From Raffaelea ambrosiae (lineage: Eukaryota > Ascomycota > Sordariomycetes > Ophiostomatales > Ophiostomataceae), in contig PCDI01000002.1 in assembly GCA_002778195.1 (NCBI GenBank), forward strand, positions 2,005,628-2,069,627: a DNA stretch of 64,000 nt, in the 5' to 3' direction. Position numbers and translations under genes: made by a program. The notes under the pieces are model-generated. The model saw only the letters and a list, made by a program, of their open reading frames with translations. It did not search any database and was not told the origin of the DNA. Shown here piece after piece: positions 44,826 through 56,700 of the stretch (positions within the stretch are counted from its first letter, which is position 1; each line of letters opens with the position of its first letter).

Positions 44826-45508
44826 GCCGACTTCACTTCGCATACGACTCCACGCATCGTGCGCTCAGATGCTCCAAGACGGCCACCCCCGGCTCGCTCG
44901 AGCTGTCCAGAGGCGTCAGCCCATATTCTAAATTGTCGTCGAATAAGAACGGTACCGAGTACCAGTCACCGCCGATGGTGTTGATGACCCGACTCTTGCA
45001 GGCACCCCGCGTTTAGTATGACAGCAGGCGCTCGTTGGCGACGGGCTCGTGACAGAAACTGGTCGAATATGTCAATGACGTTGTTGTTGCTGCTGTTGTT
45101 CGGCTCTGCGGTCAGGCCCCGGGCGCCTTGAAGATGGCATCGTTTACGACGGCATTCGGCCGCACGTTGGGATAATCGTGGTCGCGGAAGGGGGGGGTGC
45201 AGTCCGGATCCTGATGGCCGACAAAGTAGCCCTTCGAGTCACAGCCACGGCCTGGGGCACCGGCCTACTTTACCTTGTTCTCGGCCGAAAGAGAAAAGAG
45301 GGGCTTGACGGCCCCGAACATCGCTTCGTGTAGTTGCGAAGAGAACCCGTGGCCGGTAATTCGGAAAAAGCCGCTGGTTCGGCGGGCATCGCGTACCTTT
45401 TCGATGACTTTGTCAGCTGCAGTTGACGCCGAAATTAACAGATACTCGGGAATGTCCAGAGAGGGGATTTTTGACTTGTGTCTTGGTGATAGTGGGAGCG
45501 TCTGCCAT
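44826..45508 (-). pseudogene. 2-oxoglutarate/Fe(II) oxygenase relic with internal deletion (copy A)
   Basis: From ATG 45508 the N-terminus is recognisable once an extra A in a five-A run (about 45471-45475) is allowed for: IPSLDIPEYL, then SGFFRITGHG, the hallmark of isopenicillin-N-synthase-like oxygenases. A TAG follows ENKVK in the same frame, after which DSKGYFVGHQ and NVRPNAV continue. The central jelly-roll with the HxD iron site is missing; the sequence jumps, after more stops, to a C-terminal piece RVINTIGGDWYSVPFLFDD near 44905-45000. Frameshift, nonsense changes and deletion together make it a pseudogene. Working relatives oxidise small molecules in secondary metabolism or detoxification. 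It lies 400 nt from copy B in the same orientation. Confidence 0.7.
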
Positions 45509-46962
45509 CTATCGAATTTTGGTAGGGGTTCTTGTTTATTGTATTTGCATTCAAACTTGAAAATGAGAATGAGAGTGAGGAATCTTTAGCGATACACAAG
45601 ATATCTCACTGGATTCCTCAGTCCGAGCGAGACGTTGGCACGCTCGCAATATCATGGACTTGGAGGGAGGATATGTCTTTTTTAGCTCTCACCCATGCAT
45701 CTCCTCCTCCTGTAATAGTGAGGCCGGCGGACAATGGCCACAAGTTACATCGCTCATTCCAATTACCTTAAAAAACTAGCCCGATATATCGGCCACTCGA
45801 CCTTTCTGCCATACAAAAGCCGGCAGACTCCGCAACTAAGAATGTTGTGTTTTGTAGTTTATTTTGAGCTTCCGATACTAGGTGGGATTCCTGGCGGTAA
45901 CATAGAAGGCCAAGAGAGAGGAAACAAAAAAAACCCTAAGCTGTTCGTTTAAACCTAGGCAGTCCAGTGCAACAGTGTGATCCAGCAGACTGGATTCCAA
46001 ACCTCGACAAGCTATGCGACGCACAAACACCGGCTTGGTAAATCATCAAGGCAAGAACAAACAGTATTCAAAGAAAAAAAAGGTGGGAATAAAAAGAAGA
46101 CCAAGTTCATCTGTGCAGGACTCTGGTACCCGCATTGGCTTGGAAAGGCACTAAAAGCCTCGGCTGGTCGAATCAAAAACATACAGGGTGGTAATCGGCG
46201 CTTCGGCGTACATGCAGAGGGAAAGTTGGCTGCCGAAGTACCACCGGGACGGTGGAGAGCGCAGGGGGGGCGCAGGAGGACGAACATTCCCACAGAGACC
46301 TCGTGTATTTACGATGTCCATTCAGGTGACCACGAAGGATCAAGGGTACTCGTATGTGGTTAGCACAGCGACAAGGCCAAGATCGGTCTTGCGTTTTGGT
46401 CACCATACGCTGCTGAAAACTGCGCAAAGGTCAGGCCAGGCGCAAGAAACGGTCTAGCAAGAAACCTTGCCAGAGGGAGGAGGGGCGAGCCAATGGATCA
46501 CACTCCGTTATTCCCCTTAGAAAAAGTGGAATTATTCTCCGGATTTTTCTTGGCTTTCCCCAGTCGAAAAAAAGAAACCCCCCCCCCCCCCCCCCAAAAA
46601 AGACACGCGGGGCAGCTGTACGCCTGCAGCTTCCCAATCAGACATCTGCCCGTTGCAGGGTTTCCATTGTCGTGAACATTCCGTGCAGCCGTGGCAGACA
46701 ACAACTGATAGCAAAGTCGAGAACGCGGATGAGAAGGCACGTGTTGGTTCTGTGTACCAGTCACGTTATCAGGCTGATGATTCATGCCCATTTCCGGTCT
46801 TTGAACCCCGCAATTTCGACATAAAAATGGCCGTATTCTTAGTCACTGCACCATCTTTGCTGCCACCTTCCAAACACCAATTCAACATGAGCATTCACTG
46901 ACTGCCCTCTGCCACACGACACACATCACCTTTGCGTATTGCTACCACCACCCATCGTATCC
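45509..46962. other. Intergenic, no gene seen; C homopolymer
   Basis: About 1.4 kb with short frames only. A run of about 18 C followed by A lies at 46578-46600. No promoter element is clear. Confidence 0.5.
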
Positions 46963-47205
46963 ATGGCGCGAAGCTACAAGCCACGAGAGTCGGGCACGAA
47001 TCCCCAGCGGCCAGCAAACTGGACCGACATCACCCCACACAAGTACTGTGGTGCTCTGGACATGGGCCGCAAAGGCAAGGCCAACAAGGCCCAGAAGTGC
47101 GCCGCCTGCCAGGCCGTCAAGGCGCGCATGGCCGTCTCGGTCGGCAGGGAGGCAGAATCCCGGCGTGGTGACAAGATGAACTGGGGCATGGGCGACTACG
47201 AATGA
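46963..47205 (+). CDS. Small basic protein of unknown function
   Basis: A single exon of 80 aa from ATG 46963, with coding-like codon usage (strong G/C third positions) unlike its flanks. It is Lys/Arg-rich and soluble, with a pair of CxxC-like spacings (KYCGAL and KCAACQAVKAR) that might bind a metal. No signal peptide or membrane segment is present. I do not recognise it. Short ORFs of this type with Cys pairs occur in moulds as uncharacterised small proteins; expression data would be needed to accept it. Confidence 0.5.
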   Translation: MARSYKPRESGTNPQRPANWTDITPHKYCGALDMGRKGKANKAQKCAACQAVKARMAVSVGREAESRRGDKMNWGMGDYE

Positions 47206-49293
47206 GAGGCGGACGAGAAACGAACAAAAACGTCCACCCCGATTTGCGCACATGCCACTGCATGACAAGGCTGGCTCTGCAAACAAGGCTTTGGAAAACT
47301 TGACAATTATAATGCCCTTACTATATACCTAAACACCTCGTTGCTATTATTAATTCCAGTCACGACCTCGGAGAGTTGTCAACTTGGATGTCACGCCAGC
47401 AGAATAAGAAGGGCTTGTCCCGGAACAATTGGTCGCGTGTAAAATTCTCCGACAGGGAACACATGCAGATGGATACCACTGATTAGAGTGTGTCGGCCGC
47501 TTATGATTGTATGCTAGAGAAATCGAGCCAGGGTACGCCTGGTCCACACAGCCTGTTCTGCAACTCCATTGCGCAGCTTCGCAGCGTCATAGCCGCCAAT
47601 ACAGCCAGCCAAATGCAAACCAAGGCACAAAAACTCTGGACAGGTTCAATCCCGCACCAGCCACAGCCAAGGCACGTGGCCGATTTGCCAATGCGCCTGG
47701 CTTTTTGGGAAGGGCCGAATACCACGGATTGGCAGAGGTCTCCACCCATTGCAAAGTCCCGCGCAGAGATCTGCGCGTCGCGCATTGGTTGTCGACCTGT
47801 GTACAAGAAGTCCTGGCGGTGAGGCACTGCTGGCAGGAAACATGCGACTGGCCAAGTACCTCGGTAATGAGAGCGTTTCAGGCGGCCTTGGGCTATTTGC
47901 TCCGCGATTGTGCACGCTGTGTTCCCATCCATCGTGGTGTGTGCATTGTGGACTTTTTACGCTTCCCCGCTGCGTTTTTCCATTTTCTTGCGGCTACGCT
48001 TGCTGGCAAACGCCGTTTCCTGCCCCCCTTCTTTCACTGTCGTTGTTTTCTTCGCTGGTTTTTCGCTGGGGTTTTCGCTGGTTTTTTCCGCTTCCGTAGA
48101 TACAATATCATTATTGCCTGGCCACTACCCGTACACGGCTTTCCCCAGCTCTCTGGGGATGTCCCCCAGATCAGGTTGTACGGAGGCAGTGTGACGTAAA
48201 ACATACACTCGGGGAGGAGCTTACTGCATGTAGTAGAACGCTAGCAGGATAGACACGAGCTAACTACTTTCTACAGCTGTGTATCGTTGACGGCTTTCTC
48301 AGGTCATGTGCACGGCAGGGACGAATTAAAAATAACCCATCTATTCAACCAATTACCAGCCGACAGACCCAACCCCGTGTCTGCTACCACCTATCTGCCA
48401 TCTGTCTACATCGAGCTCGTTGAAACTGATAGAAATTGGGCTTTCCTCTTTGGTCACGGCAGTCTTGGAAGGGACGCAAACAGAGAAACTCAAAAATCTG
48501 CAGCGTGGACGTGAGACTCTGTGGGGTACTCGTAGACGGCCATGTTGCGTCACAATGCCATTGTGAGACACTGTGACTGCTTCTCCTGTCCAAGTCTTTG
48601 CGTCAATATGAAAACAAAGCACAATGTTACCTGCTTGGTCTACGCGCCGTTGCCGTGTCTGACGCCTCCCAGGCAGCCCGTCACCTTCTGTTTTGGGCTA
48701 ATAACCGAGGGGGGAAATCTGACACAAGCAGGATCTCTGGACGGCTCGACCACGCCGGGGTGCTGGCCGTGGCCCTTCCTTCGTCCTGAATGCCCCAGCC
48801 TTGGCACAGACCTTCTCCACACTCGTTTATTGGCGCTCTGGTATTCGGCCCTAATATCTCGGCAGCGAATCCGGGGATGGAAATTCTCGAATCCTGCGGT
48901 AACACGGCCTTGATCCGTCCGTGCCTCTTTGTCCGTTTGCCTGGACAGCACCAGCTGTCTGCCACCAAGGACTGCAAGTGGAAATATGATTGCAGTGACC
49001 GCAAGGCCCATGTACACGTACCACAGGACCAGCTCCATGTGACCCTAGTGCAAACGCTCCCCCCCCAGCACAGTTCGCGATAGTGTGCTCTGTTGATCAG
49101 ACGCCGGACATATACTTAAGGGGAGGCACAATCCTGCTCCTCGTCTGTGCCCCACGACGCAATTCTCTTCTCATACCCTTCCACACGTCGTCTCCCCCCC
49201 CCCCCCCTCCCCTTTGCCCTGCGGTTGTTCGTCTCCCCCGGTCTCACGCCACACCGTATTGTTCCCTGTTCCATCTTCCACATCACACCAAGC
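47206..49293. other. Long intergenic region upstream of the hexose transporter
   Basis: About 2.1 kb. A weak minus-strand frame at 48640-49038 opens with a hydrophobic segment and is listed separately. A pyrimidine-rich stretch with about 14 C at 49195-49209, less than 100 nt before the transporter ATG, is typical of strongly expressed fungal promoters near the start site. Confidence 0.5.
48640..49038 (-). CDS. Doubtful small ORF with N-terminal membrane segment
   Basis: The frame of 132 aa starts at ATG 49038 with MELVLWYVYMGLAVTAIIF, a plausible signal anchor, and continues as a basic soluble region. No family is recognised and the last 40 residues look non-coding, so a real gene, if any, may be shorter or spliced. 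Confidence 0.2.
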   Translation of the reverse strand: MELVLWYVYMGLAVTAIIFPLAVLGGRQLVLSRQTDKEARTDQGRVTAGFENFHPRIRCRDIRAEYQSANKRVWRRSVPRLGHSGRRKGHGQHPGVVEPSRDPACVRFPPSVISPKQKVTGCLGGVRHGNGA

Positions 49294-51098
49294 ATGGTTG
49301 CAATCGTAGCGAAGCCCAGGACGGAGGCTGGAAAGTCCTGGCCGGCCATCGCCATCGGCGCCTTTGTCGCCTTTGGCGGTGTTCTGTTCGGCTACGATAC
49401 CGGCACCATCAGCGGTATCCTGGCCATGAAGTACTGGATGAACCTCTTCTCGACCGGCTACATCAACACCAGCGGCGAGCGCGATGTGTCGCCGTCCCAG
49501 TCCTCCGCCATCGTCTCCATTCTTTCCGCCGGCACCTTCTTCGGTTCCCTGGGCTCCCCGCTCATGGCGGACTACATTGGCCGTCGCTGGGCCCTGATCG
49601 CCTCCTGCTGGGTCTTCAACCTCGGCGTGATCCTGCAGACCGCGGCTACGTCTGTCCCCTTGTTCCTGGCTGGTCGCTTCTTTGCTGGCGCCGGTGTCGG
49701 TCTCATCTCTGCCTTGAGTACGTTTTACAACCCCCTCTCCTCCTCCATGTTACCACTGTCTACGGCCTTGCTAATAGACGCACACAGTTCCTCTCTACCA
49801 GGCCGAGACGGCCCCTAAGTGGATTCGCGGCGCCATCATTGGCTCGTACCAGTTTGCCATCACCATTGGTCTTCTCCTGGCGGCCATCCTCGACAATGCC
49901 ACCCACGCCCGCGACGACACCGGGTCCTACCGTATCCCGATCGCCGTCCAGTTCGCCTGGTCCATCATCCTGATCGTGGGCATGCTCTTGCTTCCCGAGA
50001 CCCCCCGCTATCTGATTCGCTGCGGCAAGAAAGAGAATGCCGCCCGCGCGCTGGGCAAGATCCGCCGTCTGCCCGCGGACCACCCTGCTGTCCAAGAGGA
50101 GCTCACCGAGATCCAAGCCAACCACGACTATGAGCTGTCTCTGGGCAAGGCCAGCTACGCCCAGTGCTTCAAGGGCAACCTGGGCAAGCGCCAGCTGACC
50201 GGCATGGGTCTGCAGGCTCTGCAGCAGCTCACCGGCATCAACTTTATCTTTGTGGGTGATCCCGCGGAGCGCTCATGCGTGGGCTAGCTATGAATGGACG
50301 AAACAACTAACGCGCAATAGTACTACGGCACGCAATATTTCAAGAACTCGGGTGTCTCTGATGCTTTCATCATTTCCATGATCACATCCACCATCAACGT
50401 TGTCTCGACCATTCCCGGCCTGTGGGCCATTGACAAATGGGGCCGTCGTCCGCTTCTGTTCTGGGGTGCCATCGGCATGGCCGTGTCGCAGTTCCTGGTC
50501 GCCATGCTCGGTACTTTGACGACTGGCCAGGATGCTGATGGCAACATCATTGTCAAGAACCTGGCCGCCCAGAAGGCCAGCATTGCCTTTGTCTGCTGCT
50601 TCATCTTCTTCTTTGCCTCGACCTGGGGTCCTCTCTGCTGGGTCGTTACCGGCGAGATCTTCCCGCTCAAGATCCGTGCCCGTGCTCTGTCCATCACGAC
50701 CGCCACCAACGTAAGTGTCCCCCCCCTACCTTTTTGCATTTGTTGACGAAAAATGGATTGCGTCCTGACGTTTTTGTCTCCAGTGGCTTCTCAACTGGGC
50801 CATTGCCTACTCGACGCCCTACCTCGTCAACTACGGCGCGGGCTATGCCAACCTGCAGTCCAAAATCTTCTTCATCTGGTTCGCCTGCTGCTTCCTGTGC
50901 ATCAGCTTTGTCCACTTCCTGGTCTACGAGACCAAGGGCCTGACCCTGGAAGAAATCGACCAGCTCTACACCGAGGTTACCTCAGCACGCAAATCCAATG
51001 GCTGGAAGCCGCAGCACACGTTTGCGGAAATGGTACCGGGCGGTGTCCTGGGCCAACAGTCCAAGACTGAGACGGAAGATAAGGTCGAGCACGCGTAA
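49294..51098 (+). CDS. Hexose transporter (SP family, high-affinity type)
   Basis: Exons 49294-49717, 49788-50251, 50321-50710 and 50784-51098 give 530 aa with agreeing phases. The sequence shows twelve membrane segments and the textbook sugar-porter motifs: GVLFGYDTGTISGI in TM1, DYIGRRWAL after TM2, PLYQAETAPKWIRG after TM4, PETPRYLIR, QQLTGINFIFYYGT in TM7, DKWGRRPLL, and the ETKGLTLEEID tail. QQLTGINF and the ETKG tail match fungal glucose/fructose proton symporters of the Hxt/Hgt group. It should import hexoses at the plasma membrane. It is distinct from the other sugar porter at 38546, which has the PESPRYLL variant. Confidence 0.95.
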
Positions 51099-51505
51099 GG
51101 TGCGGCTCCTGTCTCCGGCCAGTCATGCGAAGTTGACCAACTAGTATATATATTCCCCAACGATTTGTTCTTGTACTCAATCATACAGTTGTTCTTTGGA
51201 TGCATCGCTACTGGACGGCATTTGACGGAGATATGCAATAAAACAGATAGAATACTAGGCCAACTGGAAAGTCCATTAACAGCTACCAAAGCAAATATAA
51301 TTAGTGAAAAAGAAATGCGCATGTGAAAAAAAAAATAAAAGGCCAAGAAGGCCCCCAGTTGAAACCTTAACTACCAAGTGTTTCCAGTGAATTGGGCCAA
51401 TCCCGTCTACCCTCTCCATATATCTCGGGCCATTCCCAATATTTGCGCCAAACCGAGACAGTAAAATCAAAAGCCACATAGACCTCAACACCATTCTCAT
51501 CATCA
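51099..51505. other. Tail-to-tail intergenic gap
   Basis: This lies between the hexose transporter stop and the surface-protein stop. AT-rich, with AATAAA-like strings (51237-51242) that may serve as poly(A) signals for the transporter. Confidence 0.5.
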
Positions 51506-52619
51506 TCAAAGCAGCGGCTTCGAACGTGGCCCCAAACGCATTGTCTGGCTCACCGGCTGCTGCCTCTGGGATTGGTACCGCAGCTGGCGCTTCTTGTACA
51601 TACTTTCTGCCGCGAAGCATCCAACACTGACCATGACAACAAGCGCCACCACGACTCCTGCAACAATGCCAGCGACTGCCTGTGTCGACAGTCCCTCGGC
51701 GGCTGCGACCATCATCGATCCGTCTGCGCTCCCACCGATGGCTGTTGCTGACACGGAGTTGGAGACGGTCTGGATGGACATTGACGCCCCGGCATCGGTT
51801 GTCGGCGCCGCTGCCACGGACACGAATGTTGACGGCATGGCGGACACGCCTGCCACAGTGCTTCTGCTCGACGGCGGTGACGTCGGGGCTGCTGATGAAA
51901 AGCCCGTCGTGGATCCCGCAGAGAACGCGCTGGTGAATGATGATTGGCTCGAGACAGTGCTCGCGGATACGGGCCCCGGACCGTTGGCCGCGGCGAAGTC
52001 GGCAAATGACAGGGGCACAGATACAGCGTCGGAGTGGTTCGGCCACAACGCACAGCATGCAATGTTGTTGGCACCGCAGCACCACTGCGTGGTTTGGTTC
52101 GCAGACGCACACGGCGTCATCGGGGCTTCGTCCTGCTCCAACGCAACTGTCAGGAATCTGATTCACACATGTCGAGGGATTTTTTTTTTCCCCCTTGAGG
52201 GAGAGACATACACCTGGATCCTTCGAACACACTTGCTTCAGACAACCGGCCCAGTCTGATCGCGAGCAAGAATTGCGGCTGAATTGTAGTTGCTGTCGAC
52301 CCTGGTTGTCCACAAGCAGTGTTTGGCACAAGCCATTGTTCAAACATATGTCGACACCAGCACTCTGAACAGTCCCCCCAGAGACTCTCCCATTGTTGCT
52401 GTTGCTGTTGCTGTTCCCTCTACTCAACTGCTGGTTGATACTGCAGCACATGAACACGCCTTGCTGCGAGCCATTGCTGCCACCAGCGTCGCCAATACAG
52501 GGCGCGATGCTCGGGTCAGTCACCGGCGATCCGTCGATGTGAAAGCATTGGGATGTCGCTCGTGGGACCAGCCCCGAGAGCGTAAAAACTGTGGCCAGCG
52601 GCAGTGGTAGACCTTTCAT
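51506..52619 (-). CDS. Ser/Thr-rich single-pass surface protein (Mid2/WSC-like layout)
   Basis: Exons 52214-52619 and 51506-52146 (67-nt intron, phase 1) give 348 aa. The start at 52619 is the first ATG. The layout is a signal peptide (to about residue 23, ATS-Q), a cysteine-containing ectodomain (CIGDAG, FMCCS, DICLNNGLC, WCCGANNIACC), a Ser/Thr/Ala-rich mucin-like stretch, one membrane helix (GIVAGVVVALVVMVSV) and a short basic cytosolic tail (YKKRQLRYQSQRQQ). Fungal wall-stress sensors have this build, but no WSC cysteine pattern is present, so the comparison is architectural only. A run of Asn-Ser codons (GNSNSNSNN) comes from a CTGTTG-type repeat near 52393-52415. Confidence 0.8.
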
Positions 52620-54133
52620 GGCTGTCGCAAGTGCCGACGACACTGTCGTGATTCAGCAGGTTGAGGGCTGCGAGAGAGAATGTGGGAAAGACGTCAACAT
52701 CTCGACGCAGACACGAATTGTAACAGAAAAGAAAGCCACACTTGGGACTGAATACTCTGGCAATATATTATTCAGTCTCTGCAACAGGTATTGGAAGTCT
52801 TGGGATCTCGCCGACCGGCTGCGAATCTCTGATACACGCCACTACGTTTATCCAGCGATCACCATTATGGGGCTGACACTGTTTGGACATCGGCATAGTC
52901 TAGATTCGCTGTTCATTAGGCAGTGACGAGTAATTGACCAAGACGGCAGTGCTCGAATCTGATCCCGGCTTATGAGATACTACGAGACGAACATTTCCTG
53001 CCAGTCTCCAATTCGCTGTACGTGTTTCTTGTCGCAAAGTCATCCCAAGATTCTGGCGACACAAATAGTGGAAATCCATCTGCACAAAAGGATAAAGGTT
53101 GGACTTTGGATGCGATCTGCTTGGCTCCAAACGACGATCAAACTGATGTCCTTTTTTTAACCGTTGGCAATTCTACAAGGTCTGCGAATGACTAGATGAA
53201 TCTTGCCTACGCTCGTAAACCAGCAATAGGAACATAATGATAAAAGAAAAAGGGTTATTGTTCCATCTTTTGCAAGGCCAGACCTGTCGGCTTGCCGTTC
53301 GTGATAAGAAGAAAACACAACCGTGCTCAGGTCAAGCTTTGTCGCACCCGGATCTACAGCCAGTAATGGCTGTTCCTTTGCCGAAGAATATTATTTTCTG
53401 TCCCTGAGATGCCAAACGTCTCCACATTCCCCGCGCAGATGTCGTCTCCACACCCCCCAAAAGCTGTCAGCACACCCTAAAAAACTGGGTCTCCCGCACC
53501 CTATGGAGACGTCCTTGATGATAACGTCGAGCACCTCCCTGTAGCGGATGAGTGGTCGATGGAAATCCGGACGCAGAAAATGTTGATCAATGAGAGCAAC
53601 TGAACACTTTAGAACAGGGAACAACGGCTGTTCCGAGAGTCGACTCCTGCTTCTAAATGTTACAAGTTGACCACACTGTCAGCATCGTCAATGGCTTCAC
53701 TTTCCGGCAGTAACACTTGGCAAACAAGTTTCAAGCAAAGAGTGGGCCCCTTCTCCAACCAGCGAGGCAGCCTGCATGCTATCTCCTGGCTCCAGGTGCA
53801 GAAATATGGTCACAGGTGGCTTTCATGGTACATGTTTGGAGTTTCTTGCGGGTAGCGTGGGATCCAGAGAGGATAACGATTTCCTTCCACCAATTGGGGA
53901 TAAAGTCTTCCTAAGCACAGCTCCACTCTCTGGGGAAGACAGTCTCTTGGCTCCCCGGATGAGATCTATGTAGATTTGTTAAGTATTGTCACAGACAAAG
54001 ATTTATTAGCAAGGATCGCGGCACGCAAATCAAGCATCGAGAAAGTCTCGCCACTTTGCGTCAGAGCAGATCATTCAAAAATCCCAACCCTATCTACCCA
54101 CTCGTGAAAAGCACAAAAGACCACTCCGATACA
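52620..54133. other. Intergenic, no gene seen
   Basis: About 1.5 kb with short frames on both strands and no recognisable domain, tRNA or repeat. Confidence 0.5.
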
Positions 54134-56104
54134 ATGGGTGCTATCCCATTTGAACTTGTGCCCCAATACGCGGGCCAGATTGCCTTGGCTGTTGGTGCGC
54201 TGGTACGTGCTTCTGAGCCGCCAGGAACGGTGCAATTATCCAACCAGAGATACTGGCAAGACTAATTTTTCGATGCTGTTTCAGAGCATTGTATACGCAT
54301 TATGGAGAGTCACATACAATCTTTATTTTCACCCTCTGGCTCGATTCCCTGGTCCATTTCTCGCCAAGATATCTCCTGTATGTTGGCCGTACCCTGTTTG
54401 TTTGTTCAACAGCTTGTCTGACGCAAAAACCATCAGATATACAGCATATGGGGTCTGTTCCGTGGTCGTTGGCCATTTGATGTCCACCAGCTTCACATGA
54501 AATATGGCGAGTGATTTTCTTCTTTCCTTTGATTGGCCATTTCTGACACAAGTTCAAGGTCCCGTTCTGAGACTTATGCCCAACGAGCTTTCTTTCACCA
54601 GCCCGGAAGCATGGAAAGATATCTATGGACATCGCCAAGGCCACCCACAGTTTCACAAGGATCGTAAGCACTTCTGCGAAATGAAAGAACAGCAAGAACG
54701 TTCATCCATTATCCACTAACATTCGTTTGCAGCCATCCAGTAAGACGCCCAGACCAGTGCAAAACAATACTTGTACTAACAACCGCAGTGTCGGGTCGGT
54801 CCAAGATATTCCCGGCTCGACAACACTGACTATGGCCGATGATGCCAACCACGCGCGTCAAAGGCGCACACTTGCCCATGCTTTCAGCCAGAAGGCCCTG
54901 TTGGAGCAAGAGAGCATCATCCGTGGCTACGTAGACTTGTTCATTGAGAAGCTCACACCCTATGCCCAGTCGGGCGATCGTGTCAACATGTGTGACTGGT
55001 TCAGTACGTGCAAGTCCGACTTCCATAGGCGTCCTATCGAGTCTAACAGTGCTTCAGACTTTACCACCTTTGACATCATCGGTGACATGGCCTTTGGTGA
55101 ACCATTCGGTTGCCTCCGAGACGGCGTCTTCCACGCATGGGTCTCCCTGATCACGCAAACCATCAAGGCAGGTGCCTTTGAGCAGGCCACTCGGCGCATG
55201 TGCACAACGGGCAGCACTATGCAGAAGTTGCTGGTCCGACTCATTCCAAGCGATCTGCGTCTCAAGCGCTACCAGCATCTGCAGCTCAGCCGAGAGAAGT
55301 GTCTCAAGCGCATCGAAGAAGGTCTTCGCCGGGAGCACCGCGATTTCCTCTACTACATTCTCCGTGCCAACGAGAAGGGCGGTGTCAAGAAGGACGAGAT
55401 CATTCTCAACAGTGCCTTGTTCATGTGCGTGGAGAACCCATCCCCATCACCTTGTGTGTGGCCATCAAGCCGGCTAACAGAACAGTGTCGCTGGCTCAGA
55501 GACGACAGCCTCGTTGCTCGCGGGCATGACCATGTTCCTCATGCGCACGCCGCACGCCTACCAACGGCTCACAGACGAGATTCGCACTCGGTTCCCCACG
55601 GCTGCGTCGATGAATTTTACCGACCTGCAGCAATGCGAGTACATGAATGCCTGCATCGACGAAGGCCTGCGGATCTTCCCGCCCGTGCCCACGGGCCTGA
55701 CCCGGACCGTCCCCGAAAGCGGCGATACGGTGGACGGAGAGGTGCTCCCGGGAGGCACCACCGTGTCTGTGTATTCGTGGGCGGCCACCCACAGCCCCGA
55801 CAACTTTGTTCGCCCAGACGAGTTCGTCCCGGAGCGCTGGACGGACCCGGCCTACGCCAACGAGAACAAAGAGGCCAGCCAGCCGTTCTCTCTGGGGCCG
55901 CGTGGCTGCATCGGCAAGCACCTGAGCTATCTTGAGCTGCGTTTGATCCTGGCGAGCCTGCTGTGGCACTTTGACATTGAGCGCGCCGACACAGACGCAC
56001 CGGTGGATGTGTGGGATGTGACCGGTGACCTGCAGCACGTCAAGGCCTTCAATACTTGGAACAAGCCACCCCTGTGGGTGAAGCTAACGCCAGTAAAGCG
56101 GTGA
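54134..56104 (+). CDS. Cytochrome P450 monooxygenase
   Basis: Eight exons: 54134-54202, 54285-54377, 54437-54506, 54559-54663, 54733-54739, 54789-55003, 55058-55424 and 55486-56104, giving 514 aa. Intron 54507-54558 has a GC donor, and exon five is only 7 nt; both are needed to restore YGPVLRLMPNEL and DPIHVGSVQ, which relatives carry. An N-terminal membrane anchor (about 12-30) and the Pro-rich hinge FPGPF point to the ER. The I-helix reads AGSETTA, the K-helix EGLR, the meander PERW, and the heme loop FSLGPRGCIG with the iron Cys. Fungal P450s of this look (isotrichodermin-hydroxylase-like) oxidise terpenoids or other metabolites. No terpene or polyketide backbone gene lies nearby. Function class certain, substrate unknown. 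Confidence 0.9.
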
Positions 56105-56310
56105 AGGGGGCCGTCGAGATATTGTCACGGACCACAGAGACGATGTCGTTTTAGTGTCTGAACTTTCCACATGATCGTACATGGAGATCGCTTGAAGGAC
56201 TAGGTTTTATTTTAGGAATAGATCATTGCACCAATACCTCCCGCGACGCGTACGGGGTCTTTCACAGGCAAATGACTAGCTACCTTACCAGCAGACAAGA
56301 GTCCGGCCAC

Positions 56311-56700
56311 CTAAATAAAAGGCAAAGCAAGATAGGAGGGGTGCTCTCTGCTGGTGTGGACTTGATGCAGCCCGACATTCGCATTGTTGTCCGACGCTGC
56401 CTGGATCCGATCCGTCTCGGGCAGGCACATGTCGTGGCCCGAGACGCGGAGCATGATGCCGTCGCCCGCGGCAAAGGCCATGCCCATCGGCCACAGCGTG
56501 ATTTCCAGTCGGACGATCGACCCTGGGCGGAGCGGCTGGCGGTGGTCGTGCCTGTAAACGACCTCCTGCTCAGTGGAGAGCGCGTCGTCTTTGGTGATGG
56601 CGTGCGATGCTCGCAAAAAAGCCCCGCGGGCCCAGACACTTGGCCGTATTGACGTCGGGGGCCTCGCTGATCGGCACGGGGCTGTCCGTCAACCTCCAGT
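56311..56700 (-). pseudogene. C-terminal fragment of a CocE/NonD-type hydrolase
   Basis: The minus strand reads FLRASHAIT, then YRHDHRQPLRPG, LEITLWPMGMAF, GHDMCLPETD and a tail to the stop at 56311. This is the jelly-roll C-terminal domain of X-Pro-dipeptidyl-peptidase/CocE hydrolases, where LRASHR, a HD-x-x-P-L-x-PG strand and the LWP-x-(G/S) strand are landmarks. The alpha/beta-hydrolase part with the catalytic Ser and Asp would lie upstream toward 57100, but that space is short and holds only degenerate sequence before the ferric reductase start. A 5'-truncated relic of about 110 residues remains. Confidence 0.6.

Noticed and set aside
47501..47932. Minus-strand 143-codon frame with several Cys and a hydrophobic stretch
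   Set aside because: No conserved motif, overlaps equally long frames on both strands, and codon use is not gene-like.
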